DNA from: Staphylococcus arlettae
GTDB taxonomy: Bacteria > Bacillota > Bacilli > Staphylococcales > Staphylococcaceae
Reading direction: 5' to 3'
Length of the DNA stretch: 58,148 bases
NCBI RefSeq assembly: GCF_002902345.1
Contig: NZ_PPQB01000010.1
Coordinates: forward strand, 257,016 to 315,163
In this document: piece after piece, positions 36,257 to 48,449 of the stretch
Layout: every line of letters begins with the position of its first letter
Position numbering within the stretch: the first letter of the stretch is position 1
Notes under the pieces: generated by a model
What the model saw: only the letters and a program-made list of their open reading frames with translations
The model's database searches: none
What the model was told of the DNA's origin: nothing
Position numbers and translations under genes: made by a program

Positions 36257-37451
36257 TGTGGTAACCTCCGTGTAGCATAGAGTTGACTTGTGTCGGTAAA
36301 CCAAAGATTTCAATGAAACCTACTGCTGAATCTTGATTGAAAGCATCTTCTTTTGTATAAGTTGCTAATTTTTCGTTGTATAATGTGTAAGGTGATTTTC
36401 TGCCATTGACTATAGCATTACCTTTATAAAGTTTGATTCTTACTTCACCTGTAACATGTTGTTGTGTACTATCGACAAATACTTTTAAGCTGTCTGTTAA
36501 TGGAGAGAACCATAAAGCATTATACACTTGCTCAGAAAATTGTTTCTCAATAACTGGTTTAAAATGTGCTACATCTTTCGTTAAAGTGATTGTTTCTAAC
36601 GCTTTATGGGCTTTGATAATTACTTCTGCTCCTGGTGTTTCATATACTTCTCTAGATTTAATACCTACTAATCTATTTTCAACATGGTCGATTCTGCCAA
36701 TACCATGTTTACCAGCAATTTTGTTTAATTTTAAAATTAATTTACTTAATGACAAGTTTTCACCATTTAAAGCAGTCGGTAATCCTTGTTCAAAAGATAA
36801 AATAATTTCTTCTGATTGATTTGGTGTATCTTCTAATTCATTTGTTAAATCAAATGCATCTGTTGGTGGTGCCGCATATGGATCTTCTAAAATACCACAT
36901 TCGTTACTTCTACCCCATAAATTTTGGTCAATTGAATAGGGAGAGTCTTGTTGGATAGGTACTGGAATATTATGTTTAAGAGCATAATCGATTTCTTCTT
37001 CACGGCTCCAAGCCCATTCTCTTACCGGAGCAAAGACTTTTAATTCAGGATTTAGAGCTTTGATTGCTACTTCAAAACGTACTTGGTCATTACCTTTACC
37101 TGTACAGCCGTGAGCGATACCAACTGAATTCGTTTTATCTGCAATTTCTACTAATTTTTTAGAAATTAAAGGTCTTGATAATGCAGATACTAAAGGATAT
37201 GTACCTTCATACATTAAGTTACCTTTGATTGCATATGCTACATACTCATCACTAAATTCTTCAGTAGCATCTATGATATGACATTCAACTGCACCCATAT
37301 CTAAAGCTTTTTGATAGACGATGTCTAAATCTTTTCCTTCACCAACATCTAAACAACAAGCTACAACATCGTAACCTTTATCTATTAACCATTTTACTGC
37401 CACACTTGTATCTAATCCTCCGGAATATGCTAAAACTATTTTTTGTTTCAT
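36249..37451 (-). CDS. argG: Argininosuccinate synthase
   Basis: A 400-residue enzyme joining citrulline and aspartate with ATP to argininosuccinate. Pyrophosphatase-loop [14 protein letters not shown] at the N-terminus, [13 protein letters not shown], and the C-terminal tetramer helix are all present. GAGGTGG precedes the ATG. First gene of argGH; with no argF or argD near, it acts on citrulline coming from elsewhere. A candidate arginine-repressor box is upstream at 37534. Confidence 0.96.
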   Translation of the reverse strand: MKQKIVLAYSGGLDTSVAVKWLIDKGYDVVACCLDVGEGKDLDIVYQKALDMGAVECHIIDATEEFSDEYVAYAIKGNLMYEGTYPLVSALSRPLISKKLVEIADKTNSVGIAHGCTGKGNDQVRFEVAIKALNPELKVFAPVREWAWSREEEIDYALKHNIPVPIQQDSPYSIDQNLWGRSNECGILEDPYAAPPTDAFDLTNELEDTPNQSEEIILSFEQGLPTALNGENLSLSKLILKLNKIAGKHGIGRIDHVENRLVGIKSREVYETPGAEVIIKAHKALETITLTKDVAHFKPVIEKQFSEQVYNALWFSPLTDSLKVFVDSTQQHVTGEVRIKLYKGNAIVNGRKSPYTLYNEKLATYTKEDAFNQDSAVGFIEIFGLPTQVNSMLHGGYHNE

Positions 37452-37533
37452 ATTGCCACCTCATTTGTAATTTTTAATCTGTAATTTAATATAACTAAGA
37501 ATAACAGATAACTAGTGAAAATAAAACCATTTT

Positions 37534-37551
37534 TTTACATAAATATGCAAA
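37534..37551. promoter_or_regulatory. Candidate ArgR/AhrC box upstream of argG
   Basis: TTTACATAAATATGCAAA matches the Bacillus-type ARG box CATGAATAAAAATGCAAG at 12 of 18 positions, about 83 bases before the argG start. Arginine-dependent control of argGH is expected from the family; this site is a prediction. Confidence 0.4.
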
Positions 37552-37724
37552 AAGTTGTGAAAGTCGCTCTATTTGCAATTTTGTTGTGATTATTACCATT
37601 TTTGTTAGTATTATGTATATATACGTTAAAATTTATGTATAATAAACTGCATATAGCGCAACAATTAATGATATAAAATAATTTTGTTCATTATTAGTAT
37701 AAGTAACAATGATAGGCTAGTTGT

Positions 37725-37753
37725 TTGAATAGTCATACTAAACTTAGTAAAAT
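37725..37753 (+). promoter_or_regulatory. pgi promoter
   Basis: TTGAAT (37725-37730), 17-base spacer, TAAAAT (37748-37753), 34 bases before the pgi ATG. Confidence 0.6.
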
Positions 37754-37787
37754 AATAGTGAATTAAAAATTACAGGAGGCAATTTAC

Positions 37788-39119
37788 ATGACTCATATTC
37801 AGTTAGATTATGGTAAAACTTTAGAATTTTTTGGCAAGCATGAACTTGAGCAACAAAAAGATATCGTAAAATCAATTCATAAAACAATCCATGAGGGTAC
37901 TGGTGCTGGTAGTGATTTCTTAGGTTGGATCGATCTTCCTGTTGATTATGACAAAGAAGAGTTTTCTCGTATTTTAGAAGCAGCTAAACGTGTTAAAGCA
38001 CATTCAGACGTATTTGTAGTTATTGGTATTGGTGGTTCATATTTAGGTGCACGTGCAGCTATTGAAATGCTAACACCAGCATTTAGAAATAGTGATGAAT
38101 ATCCTGAAATTGTATTTGTAGGTAATCATTTATCTTCAACATACACTCAAGAGTTAATCCAATATTTAGGTGGTAAAGATTTCTCAGTCAATGTGATATC
38201 AAAATCTGGAACAACTACTGAACCAGCAGTTGCATTTAGATTATTTAAACAGTTAGTAGAAGATAAATATGGTAAAGAAGAAGCAAAACAACGTATTTTT
38301 GCTACAACTGATAAAGAAAAGGGTGCGCTTAAACAATTAGCTACTAATGAAGGCTATGAAACATTTGTAGTACCAGATGATGTTGGTGGCAGATACTCAG
38401 TATTAACTGCAGTAGGTTTATTACCAATCGCAGTTGCAGGTATTGATATCGAAGCGATGATGCAAGGTGCAGCAAAAGCACGTGAAGAATTGTCTTCTGA
38501 TAATTTAGATGAAAATATTGCGTATCAATATGCAACAATCCGTAATATTTTATACTCAAAAGGTTACACAACAGAAATGTTAATTAACTTTGAGCCTTCT
38601 ATGCAGTATTTCAATGAATGGTGGAAACAACTTTTCGGTGAATCAGAAGGTAAAGATTATAAAGGCATTTATCCATCAAGTGCAAACTATACAACAGACT
38701 TGCATTCATTAGGTCAGTACGTACAAGAAGGTCGTCGTTTCTTATTTGAAACAGTTGTGAAAGTTAACAATCCAAAACACAATATTACTATTGAAGAAGA
38801 TAGTGATGACTTAGATGGTTTGAACTATTTAGCTGGTAAAACAATTGATGAGGTAAATACGAAAGCATTTGAAGGTACGTTATTAGCACATACAGATGGT
38901 GGCGTTCCTAATGTCGTTGTAAATATTCCTAAGCTAGATGAGGAAACATTTGGTTACGTTGTATACTTCTTCGAGTTAGCTTGTGCGATGAGTGGTTATC
39001 AATTAGGTGTTAATCCATTTAACCAACCAGGTGTTGAAGCTTATAAACAAAATATGTTTGCGCTATTAGGCAAACCTGGTTTCGAAGACAAAAAACAAGA
39101 ATTAGAAAACAGACTATAA
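37788..39119 (+). CDS. pgi: Glucose-6-phosphate isomerase
   Basis: A 443-residue glycolytic enzyme interconverting glucose-6-phosphate and fructose-6-phosphate. SIS-type sugar-phosphate binding [10 protein letters not shown] and [32 protein letters not shown] with the family signature, and [14 protein letters not shown] with the catalytic lysine region are all present. Short, thermophile/Bacillus-type form rather than the 550-residue version. CAGGAGGC precedes the ATG. A family A repeat lies 47 bases after the stop and ends transcription. Confidence 0.96.
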   Translation: MTHIQLDYGKTLEFFGKHELEQQKDIVKSIHKTIHEGTGAGSDFLGWIDLPVDYDKEEFSRILEAAKRVKAHSDVFVVIGIGGSYLGARAAIEMLTPAFRNSDEYPEIVFVGNHLSSTYTQELIQYLGGKDFSVNVISKSGTTTEPAVAFRLFKQLVEDKYGKEEAKQRIFATTDKEKGALKQLATNEGYETFVVPDDVGGRYSVLTAVGLLPIAVAGIDIEAMMQGAAKAREELSSDNLDENIAYQYATIRNILYSKGYTTEMLINFEPSMQYFNEWWKQLFGESEGKDYKGIYPSSANYTTDLHSLGQYVQEGRRFLFETVVKVNNPKHNITIEEDSDDLDGLNYLAGKTIDEVNTKAFEGTLLAHTDGGVPNVVVNIPKLDEETFGYVVYFFELACAMSGYQLGVNPFNQPGVEAYKQNMFALLGKPGFEDKKQELENRL

Positions 39120-39166
39120 GTGAAATAACAATTCACGATTAAATAATGTGATGTTATTTTTGATGC

Positions 39167-39330
39167 AGAGGTTGGGACAAAATGAATTCGTCTCAGCCTC
39201 TTTTCATTTTGGCAGTAGCTGACTGTATTGAAAATGCGCTTCAAAGCAAGCTTTTTTCAATACTAGTCATCCTTGCCGGGGTGGGACGACGAAATCATTT
39301 TTTCAAAATCAGATTTCTGTCCCACTCCCT
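39167..39330 (+). repeat. Dispersed composite repeat, family A, copy 2
   Basis: Same 164-base architecture and orientation as copy 1: AGAGGTTGGGAC hairpin (GTCTCAGCCTCTTTT), CAGTAGCTGACTG, the TTGAAAATGCGCTT / AAGCTTTTTTCAA stem, ATACTAGTCATCC, then TTGCCGGGGTGGGACGACG and its partner CTGTCCCACTCCC. The last 75 bases differ from copy 1 at only about one position by eye. Confidence 0.92.
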
Positions 39331-39465
39331 TTTCATTATAAGACTATATTAGGATAACGTTCTACTGCTTAAGCATGAATTATGAAGAGAAGATTTCATT
39401 ATTGTTTTAATTGTTAGCAAGAAGATTTATAATTAAGCATATTAGTAAGAATGGGGATTGATGCA

Positions 39466-40041
39466 ATGACAGTTGAACAGGTACAACAATGGTTTGCGCT
39501 ATTTGGTGATTTAGGTTATATCGTAGGTTTTTTATTACCATTTATCGAGGCCTTTTTACCTATTTTACCTATAATTGTCTTTGTAATAGTAAATGTTAAT
39601 GCTTATGGATTAATCATTGGTACCATACTTGCATGGCTAGGAACAGTTTGTGGAAGTTTTATAGTGTTTTGGTCACTTCGCCAACTTGCGCATTTAAAAT
39701 ATATACAACGGGTGAAAGCACGCAAAACGACGCAACGTTTAATTTCTTTTGTTGATCGGCGAGGTGTTATACCTATTTTTATTTTACTCTGTTTCCCTTT
39801 CACGCCTAGTGCAGTTGTTAATATAGTAGCAAGCGTTTCACACATTAAGCCACTACATTACTTTTGGGTGTTATTAACATCTAAATTTATTATGATTGGT
39901 ATGATAGGTTGGCTTGGCAATGATATAACTACATTGTTTACAAATCCAACTAAGATGATTATCGTTATTTGTGTAATTATTATTGTTTGGTTACTTGGTC
40001 GAAAGTTAGAACAACATTTTATGCATAATTCTAAGGAGTGA
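39466..40041 (+). CDS. VTT/DedA-type membrane protein (TVP38/TMEM64 family)
   Basis: A 191-residue membrane protein with about five hydrophobic segments of the SNARE-associated Golgi (VTT, DedA-like) family. Seen: IVGFLLPFIEAFLPILP, the reentrant-type glycine/proline-rich helix, GTVCGSFIVF, and FPFTPSAVVNIVASVS, a conserved PFTP-containing motif. Family members act in lipid or undecaprenyl-phosphate flipping or membrane homeostasis; the substrate is not deducible. ATG 39466 preferred over 39451, since GGGGA lies 8 bases before it. spsA begins four bases after the stop, suggesting co-transcription with the signal peptidases. Confidence 0.85.
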   Translation: MTVEQVQQWFALFGDLGYIVGFLLPFIEAFLPILPIIVFVIVNVNAYGLIIGTILAWLGTVCGSFIVFWSLRQLAHLKYIQRVKARKTTQRLISFVDRRGVIPIFILLCFPFTPSAVVNIVASVSHIKPLHYFWVLLTSKFIMIGMIGWLGNDITTLFTNPTKMIIVICVIIIVWLLGRKLEQHFMHNSKE

Positions 40042-40045
40042 CCAC

Positions 40046-40564
40046 GTGAAAAAGTTAGTGAAAAATTTGATTTCTATTATAATAGCGATTATTATAGTTT
40101 TATTGATTCAAGCATTCGTTATTACTGGTATAGTCGTTCATAAACAAGGTATGTCGCCTACATTGTCGACGGGAGACCGTCTTATTGTAAATAAAGTAGC
40201 ACCATTAATAAAGCAATTAGATAATGGTGATATTGTGATGTATCGTCAAAATGATAAGGTAAACGTAAGCAGAATTATTGGAGTACCAGGAGATTCTATC
40301 GCTTATAAGAAGGGAACGCTTTATAAAGATGATAGACAAATAAAGGAACCTTATGCTAATAATAGAATAGACGCATTAACCTTACGTAAAATCAAAGGTT
40401 CTGAAAGTGATATTGTACCCCCAAATTCATATTTTGTGTTGAATGATCAGCGCCAGCATGATGCTGATTCTCGAAATTATGGTTTTATTCAACAAAAAGA
40501 CATAGTGGGCAAAGTCGCCTTGAAGTATTATCCTTTAGATGAGTTTACAGTAAACTTTAAATAA
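40046..40564 (+). CDS. spsA: Signal peptidase I homologue without catalytic residues
   Basis: A 172-residue SpsA, type I signal peptidase fold with one N-terminal membrane anchor (about residues 7-28). The catalytic Ser of the family (GDSM in SpsB) is Gly35 here (KQGMSPTL), and the catalytic Lys is Ser75 (NVSRIIGVPGD), so it cannot cleave by the normal Ser-Lys mechanism. The remaining fold motifs (GDRLIVNK, NDQRQHDADSRNYGF, VGKVALKYYPLDEF) are kept. Start is GTG 40046 with AAGGAG seven bases upstream. It sits 18 bases ahead of active spsB; a regulatory or partner role is likely, by analogy with S. aureus SpsA. Confidence 0.93.
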   Translation: MKKLVKNLISIIIAIIIVLLIQAFVITGIVVHKQGMSPTLSTGDRLIVNKVAPLIKQLDNGDIVMYRQNDKVNVSRIIGVPGDSIAYKKGTLYKDDRQIKEPYANNRIDALTLRKIKGSESDIVPPNSYFVLNDQRQHDADSRNYGFIQQKDIVGKVALKYYPLDEFTVNFK

Positions 40565-40582
40565 ATATATGAGGTGTGAAGA

Positions 40583-41155
40583 GTGAGAAAAGAAATAACA
40601 GAATGGATTATATCAATTGTTGTTGCAGTAGCATTAGTGCTATTAATTATTAACTTTGTAGCCAAACCTTACACTGTAAAAGGTGACTCAATGGATCCCA
40701 CGTTAAAAGATGGAGAACGTGTTATCGTCAACCTATTTGGTTATAAATTTGGTGATATTAAAAAAGGCAATGTAATTGTCTTCCATGCCAACAAAACAGA
40801 TGATTATGTTAAGCGTGTAATTGGTACACCTGGTGATAAAATTGAATATAAAAAAGATCAATTATATGTAAATGACAAAAAAGTAGATGAACCATATTTA
40901 GATTACAATGAGAAACATAAAATGTATGAATATATTACAGGTACGTATAAACCTGAAGACTTTGTCAGAGATGGTAATAAAACAACGATTCCTAAAGGTA
41001 AATTACTTGTTTTAGGAGACAATCGTGAAGTGAGTAAAGATAGCCGTTCATTTGGACTTATTGATAATGACCAAGTTGTAGGGAAAGTAGCATTTAGTTT
41101 CTGGCCACTAGATGAGTTTAAATTTGGTTTTGATCCTGATACAAAGTATGAATAA
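40583..41155 (+). CDS. spsB: Type I signal peptidase
   Basis: A 190-residue membrane-anchored protease that removes signal peptides from exported proteins. Catalytic Ser36 (GDSMDPTL) and Lys77 (DYVKRVIGTPGD) are both intact; box GDNREVSKDSRSFGLI completes the family signature. N-terminal anchor residues 8-27. GTG start with GAGGTGTG upstream. Active partner of the preceding spsA; in S. aureus this is the essential enzyme that also helps mature the AgrD peptide. Confidence 0.95.
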   Translation: MRKEITEWIISIVVAVALVLLIINFVAKPYTVKGDSMDPTLKDGERVIVNLFGYKFGDIKKGNVIVFHANKTDDYVKRVIGTPGDKIEYKKDQLYVNDKKVDEPYLDYNEKHKMYEYITGTYKPEDFVRDGNKTTIPKGKLLVLGDNREVSKDSRSFGLIDNDQVVGKVAFSFWPLDEFKFGFDPDTKYE

Positions 41156-41184
41156 TAATTGATGATAAATAGGTTAAAAACATA

Positions 41185-41236
41185 AGAAGAATTGCTAACT
41201 AACACAGACGAAGTTTTAGCAATTCTTCTTTCTTTA
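41185..41236 (+). terminator. spsAB terminator
   Basis: AGAAGAATTGCTAA (41185-41198) pairs perfectly with TTAGCAATTCTTCT (41216-41229), followed by TTCTTTAT. Confidence 0.88.
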
Positions 41237-41318
41237 TCTCATAAAATATCAAGAGTAACAGAATAAAAATCTCCTAGTTATGTGTTAAGATATAAGTCAA
41301 AAGGAGTGGAGACGAGCG

Positions 41319-44300
41319 ATGGAATTAAATGCTTATGTAGGTAGGGCTGGTACTGGGAAATCATATGCAATGATAGAACAGATAAAAACAGCCATGAAAC
41401 AAGATCCATTAGGTGATCCTATAATTTTAATTGCTCCTACGCAAAGTACATTTCAATTAGAGCAAACCTTTGTAAAAGACCCAGCATTAAACGGTAGCTT
41501 AAGAACTGAAGTTTTACATTTTGAACGTTTGAGCCACCGCGTGTTTCAAGAAGTAGGCGGATTAATGGAACAACAATTATCAAAAGCAGCTACTGAAATG
41601 ATGATTTATGATATATTACAACAATTTAAGGACGAATTAAGCTTATATAAATCACAAGTTAAATATTATGGTTTTAGCGAAAAATTACACGAACAAATTA
41701 AAGATTTTAAAAAGTATAACGTTTCGCCGCAACAGTTAGAAACATACATAGCAGATAATGAATTACAAACACGGACAAAACATAAATTAGAAGATATTGC
41801 ATTAGTATATAAGCAATTAGAGCAACGCATTGCTGGAGATTACGTCTCTACTGAAGATAGTTTGAATCGTTTTATAGAAGTGATGGGACAGTCACAATGG
41901 CTAAAAAGAGCACAAATCTACATTGATGGGTTTCACAACTTTTCAACGTTAGAATATGCAATTATCAAAGCACTTGTTCAACATAGTAAAAGTGTCACTA
42001 TTCTATTAACTACAGATGGAGATAAAGATCCATTTAGTTTATTCCGCAAGCCTTCGGAAGCATTGACTCATATTGAAACTATTGCACAAGAATTGAATAT
42101 ACCGTTACATAAATCAAATTTCCAAACACAGTACCGGTACCAAAATGCTGATTTAAAAACGTTGGAACACAATTTTAATGCATTACAATATGAACCAACT
42201 ACGCATCAAGCAGGAGTTCAGATACTTGAAGCATCCAGTATGCGAGAAGAAATTAATGAAGTAGCAAGACAAATTATTAAAGAAAACCGCGATAAAGGTC
42301 GTCGTTATCAAGATATTGCAATTCTTTATCGTGATGAAACATATGCATATTTAATGGAATCTATTTTACCACAGTATGATATTCCATTTAATATAGATAC
42401 GAAAGCGCCCATGACACATCACCCAGTTATGGAAATGATTCGCTCATTAATTGAAGTATTACAAACTCAATGGAATTTTGAGCCTTTGATGCGAGTATTT
42501 AAGTCAGGGGTACTAACACAACAATTCAAAGATAGTAATTATTTAATTCATATTTTAGAAAATTTTGTATTAGAACGAGGCATTTACGGTAAACGTTGGA
42601 TCGATCCACACTATTTTCAAATTGAACAATTTAATAAAATGGGCTTAAAACGCCAACCGTTAACTGACGAAACACGTGAAGCCTATGAGCGTGTGATTAA
42701 ATTAAAAGATAGCGTAATAAATAAAATATTACAATTTGAACAACATATGAATAATGCTACAACTGCGAGAGCATTTGCGACTGCTTTTTATGAAGCAATG
42801 GAAGATTTTCAGTTGCCAAGTCAGTTAATGGCTGAAAGAGACGCCCTAGATTTAGCAGAGCAACATGAAGATGCTGAAACATTAGATCAAGTATGGCAAG
42901 GGTTCATTCAAACTTTAGATGATTTAGTCACAGTGTTCGATAATCAAGAAATGTCACAACAGCGATTTTTAGAATTGTTAGACATTGGACTGGATCAGTT
43001 AGAGTTTAATATGATTCCACAAACATTAGATCAAGTCAGTATCGGTACAATGGATTTGGCCAAAGTAGATAACAAACAACATGTTTACTTAGTTGGTGTG
43101 AACGATGGTGTGTTGCCACAGGCAGTATCGGCATCTAGTTTAATAACGGATGAAGAGAAAAAATACTTCCAAGCAAACGCCGATATAGAATTGAGTCCCA
43201 CAGCTGACATATTACAAATGGATGAAGCATTTGTATGTTATATAGCAATGACTCGTAGTACCGAAGCAGTTACTTTTTCATATAGTTTAATGGGTGTTAA
43301 AGGGGACGAAAAAGAAGCAAGTCCTTTTATTCAACAAATACAGTCACTATTTTCAAACTTAGAAATTGAAAATATTTCACATTTACATCAAGCGCAACCA
43401 TTGACGTTAATGCAACATCCACACCAAACTAAAATTGCCTTATTCGAAGCATTAAAATCATGGCTCAATGAAGAAATAGTAGCAGAAACATGGCTTGATA
43501 CGTATCAAGTTATGTATCGAGATGAACGTTTAAATGAAGGTTTGGATTATTTATTAACTGCACTTACTTACGATAATGAAACAGCTCAATTAGATAATGA
43601 ATTGGCACAGTCATTGTATGGCAAATCTATAAATGCTAGTGTATCTAGATTTGAAGGCTATCTAGCTTGTCCATTTAAACATTTTGCTTCACATGGTTTG
43701 AGGTTAAATGAGCGTACAAAATATAAATTGCAAAATTTTGACTTGGGGGATATTTTCCACCAAGTGCTAAAATATATTTCTGACAAAGTACAAGGCGAGT
43801 TTAAACAGTTAACGCAGCAACAAATTCAACGATTAACTACGCAAGCGTTACAAGTGATACTGCCAGAGGTACAATTCAATGTATTAAATTCAACAGCATA
43901 TTACCGTTATTTATCACAACGTATTGGAGCAATCGTTGAAACAACATTAACGGCTTTACAATATCAAGGGAGCCATACAAAGTTTCTTCCACAACGATTT
44001 GAAGCGGGATTCCGTAAAAATCCACGTAGTAATGACGAATTGTATGCAGAACCATTAATTACTAAGCAAGGTATTCCAATTAATATTAGAGGACAAATTG
44101 ACCGTATCGATACTTACACAGAAGGTGCGGAAAGTTTTGTTAATATTATTGATTATAAGTCTTCGAAGTATAGTGGAACATTAGATTTAACAAAAGTATA
44201 TTATGGTATGCAAATGCAAATGATGACATATATGGATATTGTTTTACAAAATAAAAATCGTTTAGGTTTAACTAATGCAACAAAACCTGGTGGATTGCTT

Positions 44301-44804
44301 TACTTCCATGTGCATGAACCACGTATTAAATTAGCTTGGAAAGAGTTAACTGAGGATAAAAGAAATAGTGAATTTATAAACTCATTTAAATTAAATGGGT
44401 TATTAAATAGTGACAGTACTGCTTTACATGCCTTTGATACACGACTAGAACCAAGTTTTGTCTCTGACATCGTACCAGTGGCTTTAAAGAAAGATGGTGG
44501 CATTAGAAGTAATAGTAAAGTTGCTGATGAAGACACTATTTATAAATTTATTGCACGGAATAAACGTAATTTTATCGAAACGGCTTCGAATATTATGGAC
44601 GGTCATACAGAAATTGCACCTTTAAAATATGATCAAACCTTACCATGTCAATATTGTAACTATAAATCAGTGTGTCATGTAGATGGCATGATTGATCAAA
44701 AACGTTATCGTCACGTTGATGAATCGATAAATCCACTTGATGCAATACATGCTGATGATATAGAAGATGAAGGAGATATCACTAATGAATCAGATTCCGA
44801 ATAA
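41319..44804 (+). CDS. addB: Helicase-nuclease subunit AddB
   Basis: A 1161-residue subunit of the AddAB (RexBA-like) enzyme, which resects double-strand DNA ends for RecA-dependent repair until it meets Chi. Walker A is GRAGTGKS (residues 8-15) in an otherwise inactive helicase-like fold; the C-terminal RecB-type nuclease has the catalytic IIDYKSSK (Asp945, Lys947). Four cysteines for an Fe-S staple are C784 (LACPFKHF) and C1110, C1113, C1119 ([10 protein letters not shown]). AAAGGAGTGG precedes the ATG. Overlaps the addA start by 20 bases, so translation is coupled. Confidence 0.96.
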   Translation: MELNAYVGRAGTGKSYAMIEQIKTAMKQDPLGDPIILIAPTQSTFQLEQTFVKDPALNGSLRTEVLHFERLSHRVFQEVGGLMEQQLSKAATEMMIYDILQQFKDELSLYKSQVKYYGFSEKLHEQIKDFKKYNVSPQQLETYIADNELQTRTKHKLEDIALVYKQLEQRIAGDYVSTEDSLNRFIEVMGQSQWLKRAQIYIDGFHNFSTLEYAIIKALVQHSKSVTILLTTDGDKDPFSLFRKPSEALTHIETIAQELNIPLHKSNFQTQYRYQNADLKTLEHNFNALQYEPTTHQAGVQILEASSMREEINEVARQIIKENRDKGRRYQDIAILYRDETYAYLMESILPQYDIPFNIDTKAPMTHHPVMEMIRSLIEVLQTQWNFEPLMRVFKSGVLTQQFKDSNYLIHILENFVLERGIYGKRWIDPHYFQIEQFNKMGLKRQPLTDETREAYERVIKLKDSVINKILQFEQHMNNATTARAFATAFYEAMEDFQLPSQLMAERDALDLAEQHEDAETLDQVWQGFIQTLDDLVTVFDNQEMSQQRFLELLDIGLDQLEFNMIPQTLDQVSIGTMDLAKVDNKQHVYLVGVNDGVLPQAVSASSLITDEEKKYFQANADIELSPTADILQMDEAFVCYIAMTRSTEAVTFSYSLMGVKGDEKEASPFIQQIQSLFSNLEIENISHLHQAQPLTLMQHPHQTKIALFEALKSWLNEEIVAETWLDTYQVMYRDERLNEGLDYLLTALTYDNETAQLDNELAQSLYGKSINASVSRFEGYLACPFKHFASHGLRLNERTKYKLQNFDLGDIFHQVLKYISDKVQGEFKQLTQQQIQRLTTQALQVILPEVQFNVLNSTAYYRYLSQRIGAIVETTLTALQYQGSHTKFLPQRFEAGFRKNPRSNDELYAEPLITKQGIPINIRGQIDRIDTYTEGAESFVNIIDYKSSKYSGTLDLTKVYYGMQMQMMTYMDIVLQNKNRLGLTNATKPGGLLYFHVHEPRIKLAWKELTEDKRNSEFINSFKLNGLLNSDSTALHAFDTRLEPSFVSDIVPVALKKDGGIRSNSKVADEDTIYKFIARNKRNFIETASNIMDGHTEIAPLKYDQTLPCQYCNYKSVCHVDGMIDQKRYRHVDESINPLDAIHADDIEDEGDITNESDSE

Positions 44805-47800
44805 ACCTACTGATGCACAATGGACCGATAATCAGTGGAAAAGTATCTATGCTAAAGGGCAAGATATACTAGTGGCAGCAGCAGCTGGCTCTGGTAAAAC
44901 TGCTGTATTAGTAGAGCGTATTATTCAACGTATTATTACGGATGGTATCGATGTAGACAGATTATTAGTAGTAACCTTTACTAATGCCAGTGCTCGTGAA
45001 ATGAAAGCACGTGTGGAACAGCGTATCAAAGAGGCGTCATATGATGATCCAAATAATACACATTTAAAAAATCAACGTATTAAAATTCATCAAGCACAAA
45101 TATCGACGCTACATAGTTTTTGTTTGAAGTTAATTCAGCAACATTATGATGTGTTAGATATAGATCCTAATTTTAGAACGAGTAGCGAAGCGGAAAACAT
45201 ACTACTGCTAGAACAAACTATAGATGAAGTGTTAGAAACACATTATGATCAATTGGATCCACATTTTGTAGATTTAACAGAACAACTGTCGTCAGATCGT
45301 AATGATGAAGCATTTAGAAACATGATTAAACAAATGTACTACTTTAGTATTGCTAATCCTAGCCCACGTACATGGTTGCAATCATTATCATATCCTTATG
45401 AAAATGATGACGCACAACAACAATATTTAACGTTACTTAATGACTTAGCAATGATTTTTATCACTTCAGCGCAAGAAGCATTAAATAAAAGTTATGATCT
45501 ATTTATGATGCTCGAAGCTGTAGATAAACAAGTCGCAGTTATAGATCAAGAAAGACGTTTTATGGCGGAAGTTATAGAAGGTGGGCAACTGAATACAGAA
45601 CAATTAGTTAATCATCAATTTGAAGCACGCTTTCCTGCCAAAAATAAGGCAATTAAAGAAGCAAACGAGATGATGATTGACGTTTATGATGACGCCAAAA
45701 AGTATTATGATCAATACAAAGCATTTGTTACTAAGGTTAAAGAAGATTATTTTGCGCGTTCCGCAAGTGATTTAACGGCTGAAATGAAAAAATTAGCACC
45801 ACGTGTAGAATATTTGGCAACAATTACGACTGATGTAATAGAGCAATTCAATCATAAAAAGCGAAGTAGAAACTTGGTAGACTTTTCAGATTATGAACAT
45901 TTTGCATTGCAAATTCTAATGAATGAAGATGGAACTATATCTGAAATTGCACAGAACTTAAGTGATCAAATAGACGAAATTCTTGTGGATGAATATCAAG
46001 ATACTAATAGAGTGCAAGAAAAAATTCTATCGTGTATCAAAAAAGGTGATGCGCATAATGGAAACCTCTTTATGGTAGGAGACGTTAAACAGTCTATCTA
46101 TAAATTCAGACAAGCAGATCCTAGTCTTTTTATTGAAAAATATAATGATTTTTCGTTAGACGGTAGTAGCAGTGGTTTACGTATAGATTTATCGCAAAAT
46201 TTTAGATCTCGTCCAGGCGTTTTGCACACTACAAACTATCTGTTTGATCATATGATGGATGAAGCGGTGGGTGAAATTGTCTATGATCAAGCTGCTCGTT
46301 TATATAATGGTGCACCGTATGATGATCAGCCGATGCCACTTCAGTTAAATACATTAGTAGAGGATGCACAATCAGGATTAACAGGAACGGAACAAGAAGC
46401 TGAATATATCGTGCAACAAGTTCAAACTATTATGAATGAACGCGAAGTGTATGATATGAAAACACAAAGTTATCGTAAACCTTCATATAAAGATATTGTC
46501 ATTTTAGAGCGAACATATGGTCAAGCAAGACGATTACAACAAGCATTTAAAGATCATGATATACCTTTTCATGTGAATAGTAAGGAAGGTTATTTTGAGC
46601 AAACAGAAGTGCGCCTTATATTGTCATTTTTACGAACAGTTGATAATCCATTACAAGATATTTATCTAGTAGGACTAATGCGTTCTGTCATTTACCAATT
46701 TACAGAGGTGGAGCTCTCTAATATTCGTGTCTTTAGCCCGAATGATGATTACTTTTACCAATCAATCGAACAGTATATGAAGCACGAATTGGCTAACAAA
46801 AGGCTCGTTAAAAAATTGCAACGTTTTATGGATGATATTGCGGCATATCAAATATATAGTCAACATCATCCTGTGTATCAATTGATTGATAAATTTTATA
46901 ATGATCATTTTGTTATTCAGTATTTTAGTGGGTTAATTGGTGGTAAAGGGCGACGCGCTAATTTATATGGTTTATTTAATAAAGCAGTCGAATTTGAAAA
47001 TACAAGTTTTCGTGGATTATACCAATTTATCCGTTTCATTGATGAATTAATTGAACGTGGAAAAGATTTCGGTGAGGAAAATGTTATTGGTCCGAATGAT
47101 GATGTCGTTCGAATGATGACTGTCCATAGTAGTAAAGGATTAGAATTTCCATTTGTTATCTATTCAGGACTATCGAAACAATTTCGAAAAAATGATTTAA
47201 CTAAACAAATTATTTTAAATCAACAATATGGTATTGGAATGCAATATTTTGATGTAGCTACTAATATTACATTTCCATCACTCGCGTCTGTGACTATAAA
47301 AGCTATAGCGGAAAAAGAATTGATCTCTGAAGAAATGCGATTGATTTATGTAGCATTGACACGTGCCAAAGAGCAATTATTTTTAATAGGTAGAGTTAAA
47401 GATGAAGCTGATTTAGATAAACTCGTCCAAACTGTAGTTTCTGACAATCATTTACCTGTTAGTTATAGGTTAACTGCCCAAAGGCCAATTGAATTAATTT
47501 ATCCTATATTAGCGAAATATCAATCTTCTGAGTTACCTAGGGAATTGAGATTTGAAAATCAGATAACTGACTTACCTGTAGAATTGCAACCACGTGTGAC
47601 ATTGAATGTTGACCATTACGAAGATATTGCTAATGAAACGGAGCATAGTACTAATAGCGCACGTTCGGTTACTGATATTGTAAACAGTGAAGCTAACCAA
47701 GAACAACAGCAACAAATATATCATCAGTTAGCTTATGAATATCCTTATCCAAAAGATATTGTTAAAGCGTCTAAACAATCAGTATCTGAATTAAAGAGAC

Positions 47801-48438
47801 AATTAGAAACAGAAGAAGCAGGCACAAATTATGATCGTGTTAGACAGTATAGCATTGGTTCTGCTGCGTATGAGCGTCCAGCATTTTTAGCACAAAATGT
47901 AAAACGACGAGCAAACGAAATCGGAACACTAATGCATACAGTGATGCAACATTTACCATTTCAAGAAGGTGGTTTAACTGAAAGCGAGTTAGACCAATAT
48001 TTAGATCAATTAGTTGCTAAAAATATTATAGCTGAAGCAGATAAAAATGATGTCAATATTGGTGAAATTATCCAATTTACACACAGTGAATTATATAACA
48101 CAATAACACATAGTGATTATATTTTTAGGGAACTACCATTTATTGTCAATCAAAGTAAAGTAGATCAAAACTTTGATGAAGATGAAGATATTTCAATTAT
48201 TCAAGGTATGATTGATCTTATTTTTGTCAAAGATAATCAATATTATTTTGTAGATTATAAGACAGATGCATTTAATAGGAGACGAGGCATGACTGACCAA
48301 GAAATAGGTGAGCAATTACGGCAACGTTATAAAATACAAATGACCTATTACCAAAAAACACTAGAAACCATATTAGACAAACAAGTAAAAGGCTATTTGT
48401 ATTTCTTTAAATATGGTCAACTTTCGATAGAGGATTAA
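44785..48438 (+). CDS. addA: Helicase-nuclease subunit AddA
   Basis: A 1217-residue UvrD/Rep-type 3'-5' helicase plus C-terminal nuclease, partner of AddB. Walker A is [11 protein letters not shown] (about 32-42), Walker [11 protein letters not shown], motif [18 protein letters not shown], motif [12 protein letters not shown], motif [19 protein letters not shown]; the nuclease has FVDYKTD with Asp1157. ATG 44785 gives MNQIPNKP and the expected length; AAGGAG is 9 bases upstream, within addB. The in-frame ATG at 44767 is less likely. Confidence 0.96.
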   Translation: MNQIPNKPTDAQWTDNQWKSIYAKGQDILVAAAAGSGKTAVLVERIIQRIITDGIDVDRLLVVTFTNASAREMKARVEQRIKEASYDDPNNTHLKNQRIKIHQAQISTLHSFCLKLIQQHYDVLDIDPNFRTSSEAENILLLEQTIDEVLETHYDQLDPHFVDLTEQLSSDRNDEAFRNMIKQMYYFSIANPSPRTWLQSLSYPYENDDAQQQYLTLLNDLAMIFITSAQEALNKSYDLFMMLEAVDKQVAVIDQERRFMAEVIEGGQLNTEQLVNHQFEARFPAKNKAIKEANEMMIDVYDDAKKYYDQYKAFVTKVKEDYFARSASDLTAEMKKLAPRVEYLATITTDVIEQFNHKKRSRNLVDFSDYEHFALQILMNEDGTISEIAQNLSDQIDEILVDEYQDTNRVQEKILSCIKKGDAHNGNLFMVGDVKQSIYKFRQADPSLFIEKYNDFSLDGSSSGLRIDLSQNFRSRPGVLHTTNYLFDHMMDEAVGEIVYDQAARLYNGAPYDDQPMPLQLNTLVEDAQSGLTGTEQEAEYIVQQVQTIMNEREVYDMKTQSYRKPSYKDIVILERTYGQARRLQQAFKDHDIPFHVNSKEGYFEQTEVRLILSFLRTVDNPLQDIYLVGLMRSVIYQFTEVELSNIRVFSPNDDYFYQSIEQYMKHELANKRLVKKLQRFMDDIAAYQIYSQHHPVYQLIDKFYNDHFVIQYFSGLIGGKGRRANLYGLFNKAVEFENTSFRGLYQFIRFIDELIERGKDFGEENVIGPNDDVVRMMTVHSSKGLEFPFVIYSGLSKQFRKNDLTKQIILNQQYGIGMQYFDVATNITFPSLASVTIKAIAEKELISEEMRLIYVALTRAKEQLFLIGRVKDEADLDKLVQTVVSDNHLPVSYRLTAQRPIELIYPILAKYQSSELPRELRFENQITDLPVELQPRVTLNVDHYEDIANETEHSTNSARSVTDIVNSEANQEQQQQIYHQLAYEYPYPKDIVKASKQSVSELKRQLETEEAGTNYDRVRQYSIGSAAYERPAFLAQNVKRRANEIGTLMHTVMQHLPFQEGGLTESELDQYLDQLVAKNIIAEADKNDVNIGEIIQFTHSELYNTITHSDYIFRELPFIVNQSKVDQNFDEDEDISIIQGMIDLIFVKDNQYYFVDYKTDAFNRRRGMTDQEIGEQLRQRYKIQMTYYQKTLETILDKQVKGYLYFFKYGQLSIED

Positions 48439-48449
48439 GGAGGATTGTC

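Larger units (their letters stand above)
37452..37787. other. Divergent regulatory region argG / pgi
   Basis: 336 bases of AT-rich DNA between divergent starts, holding the ARG-box-like site and the pgi promoter described separately. A second ARG-like stretch (TATGTATAATAAACTGCATA, about 37634-37653) is weaker. No small ORF found. Confidence 0.5.

Noticed and set aside
36433..36819. 128-codon forward ORF inside argG
   Set aside because: Antisense to conserved argG codons; composition reflects the complementary frame.
40046..40564. spsA as a pseudogene
   Set aside because: Although catalytic residues are missing, the frame, start signals and fold motifs are intact, and inactive SpsA is known in staphylococci.
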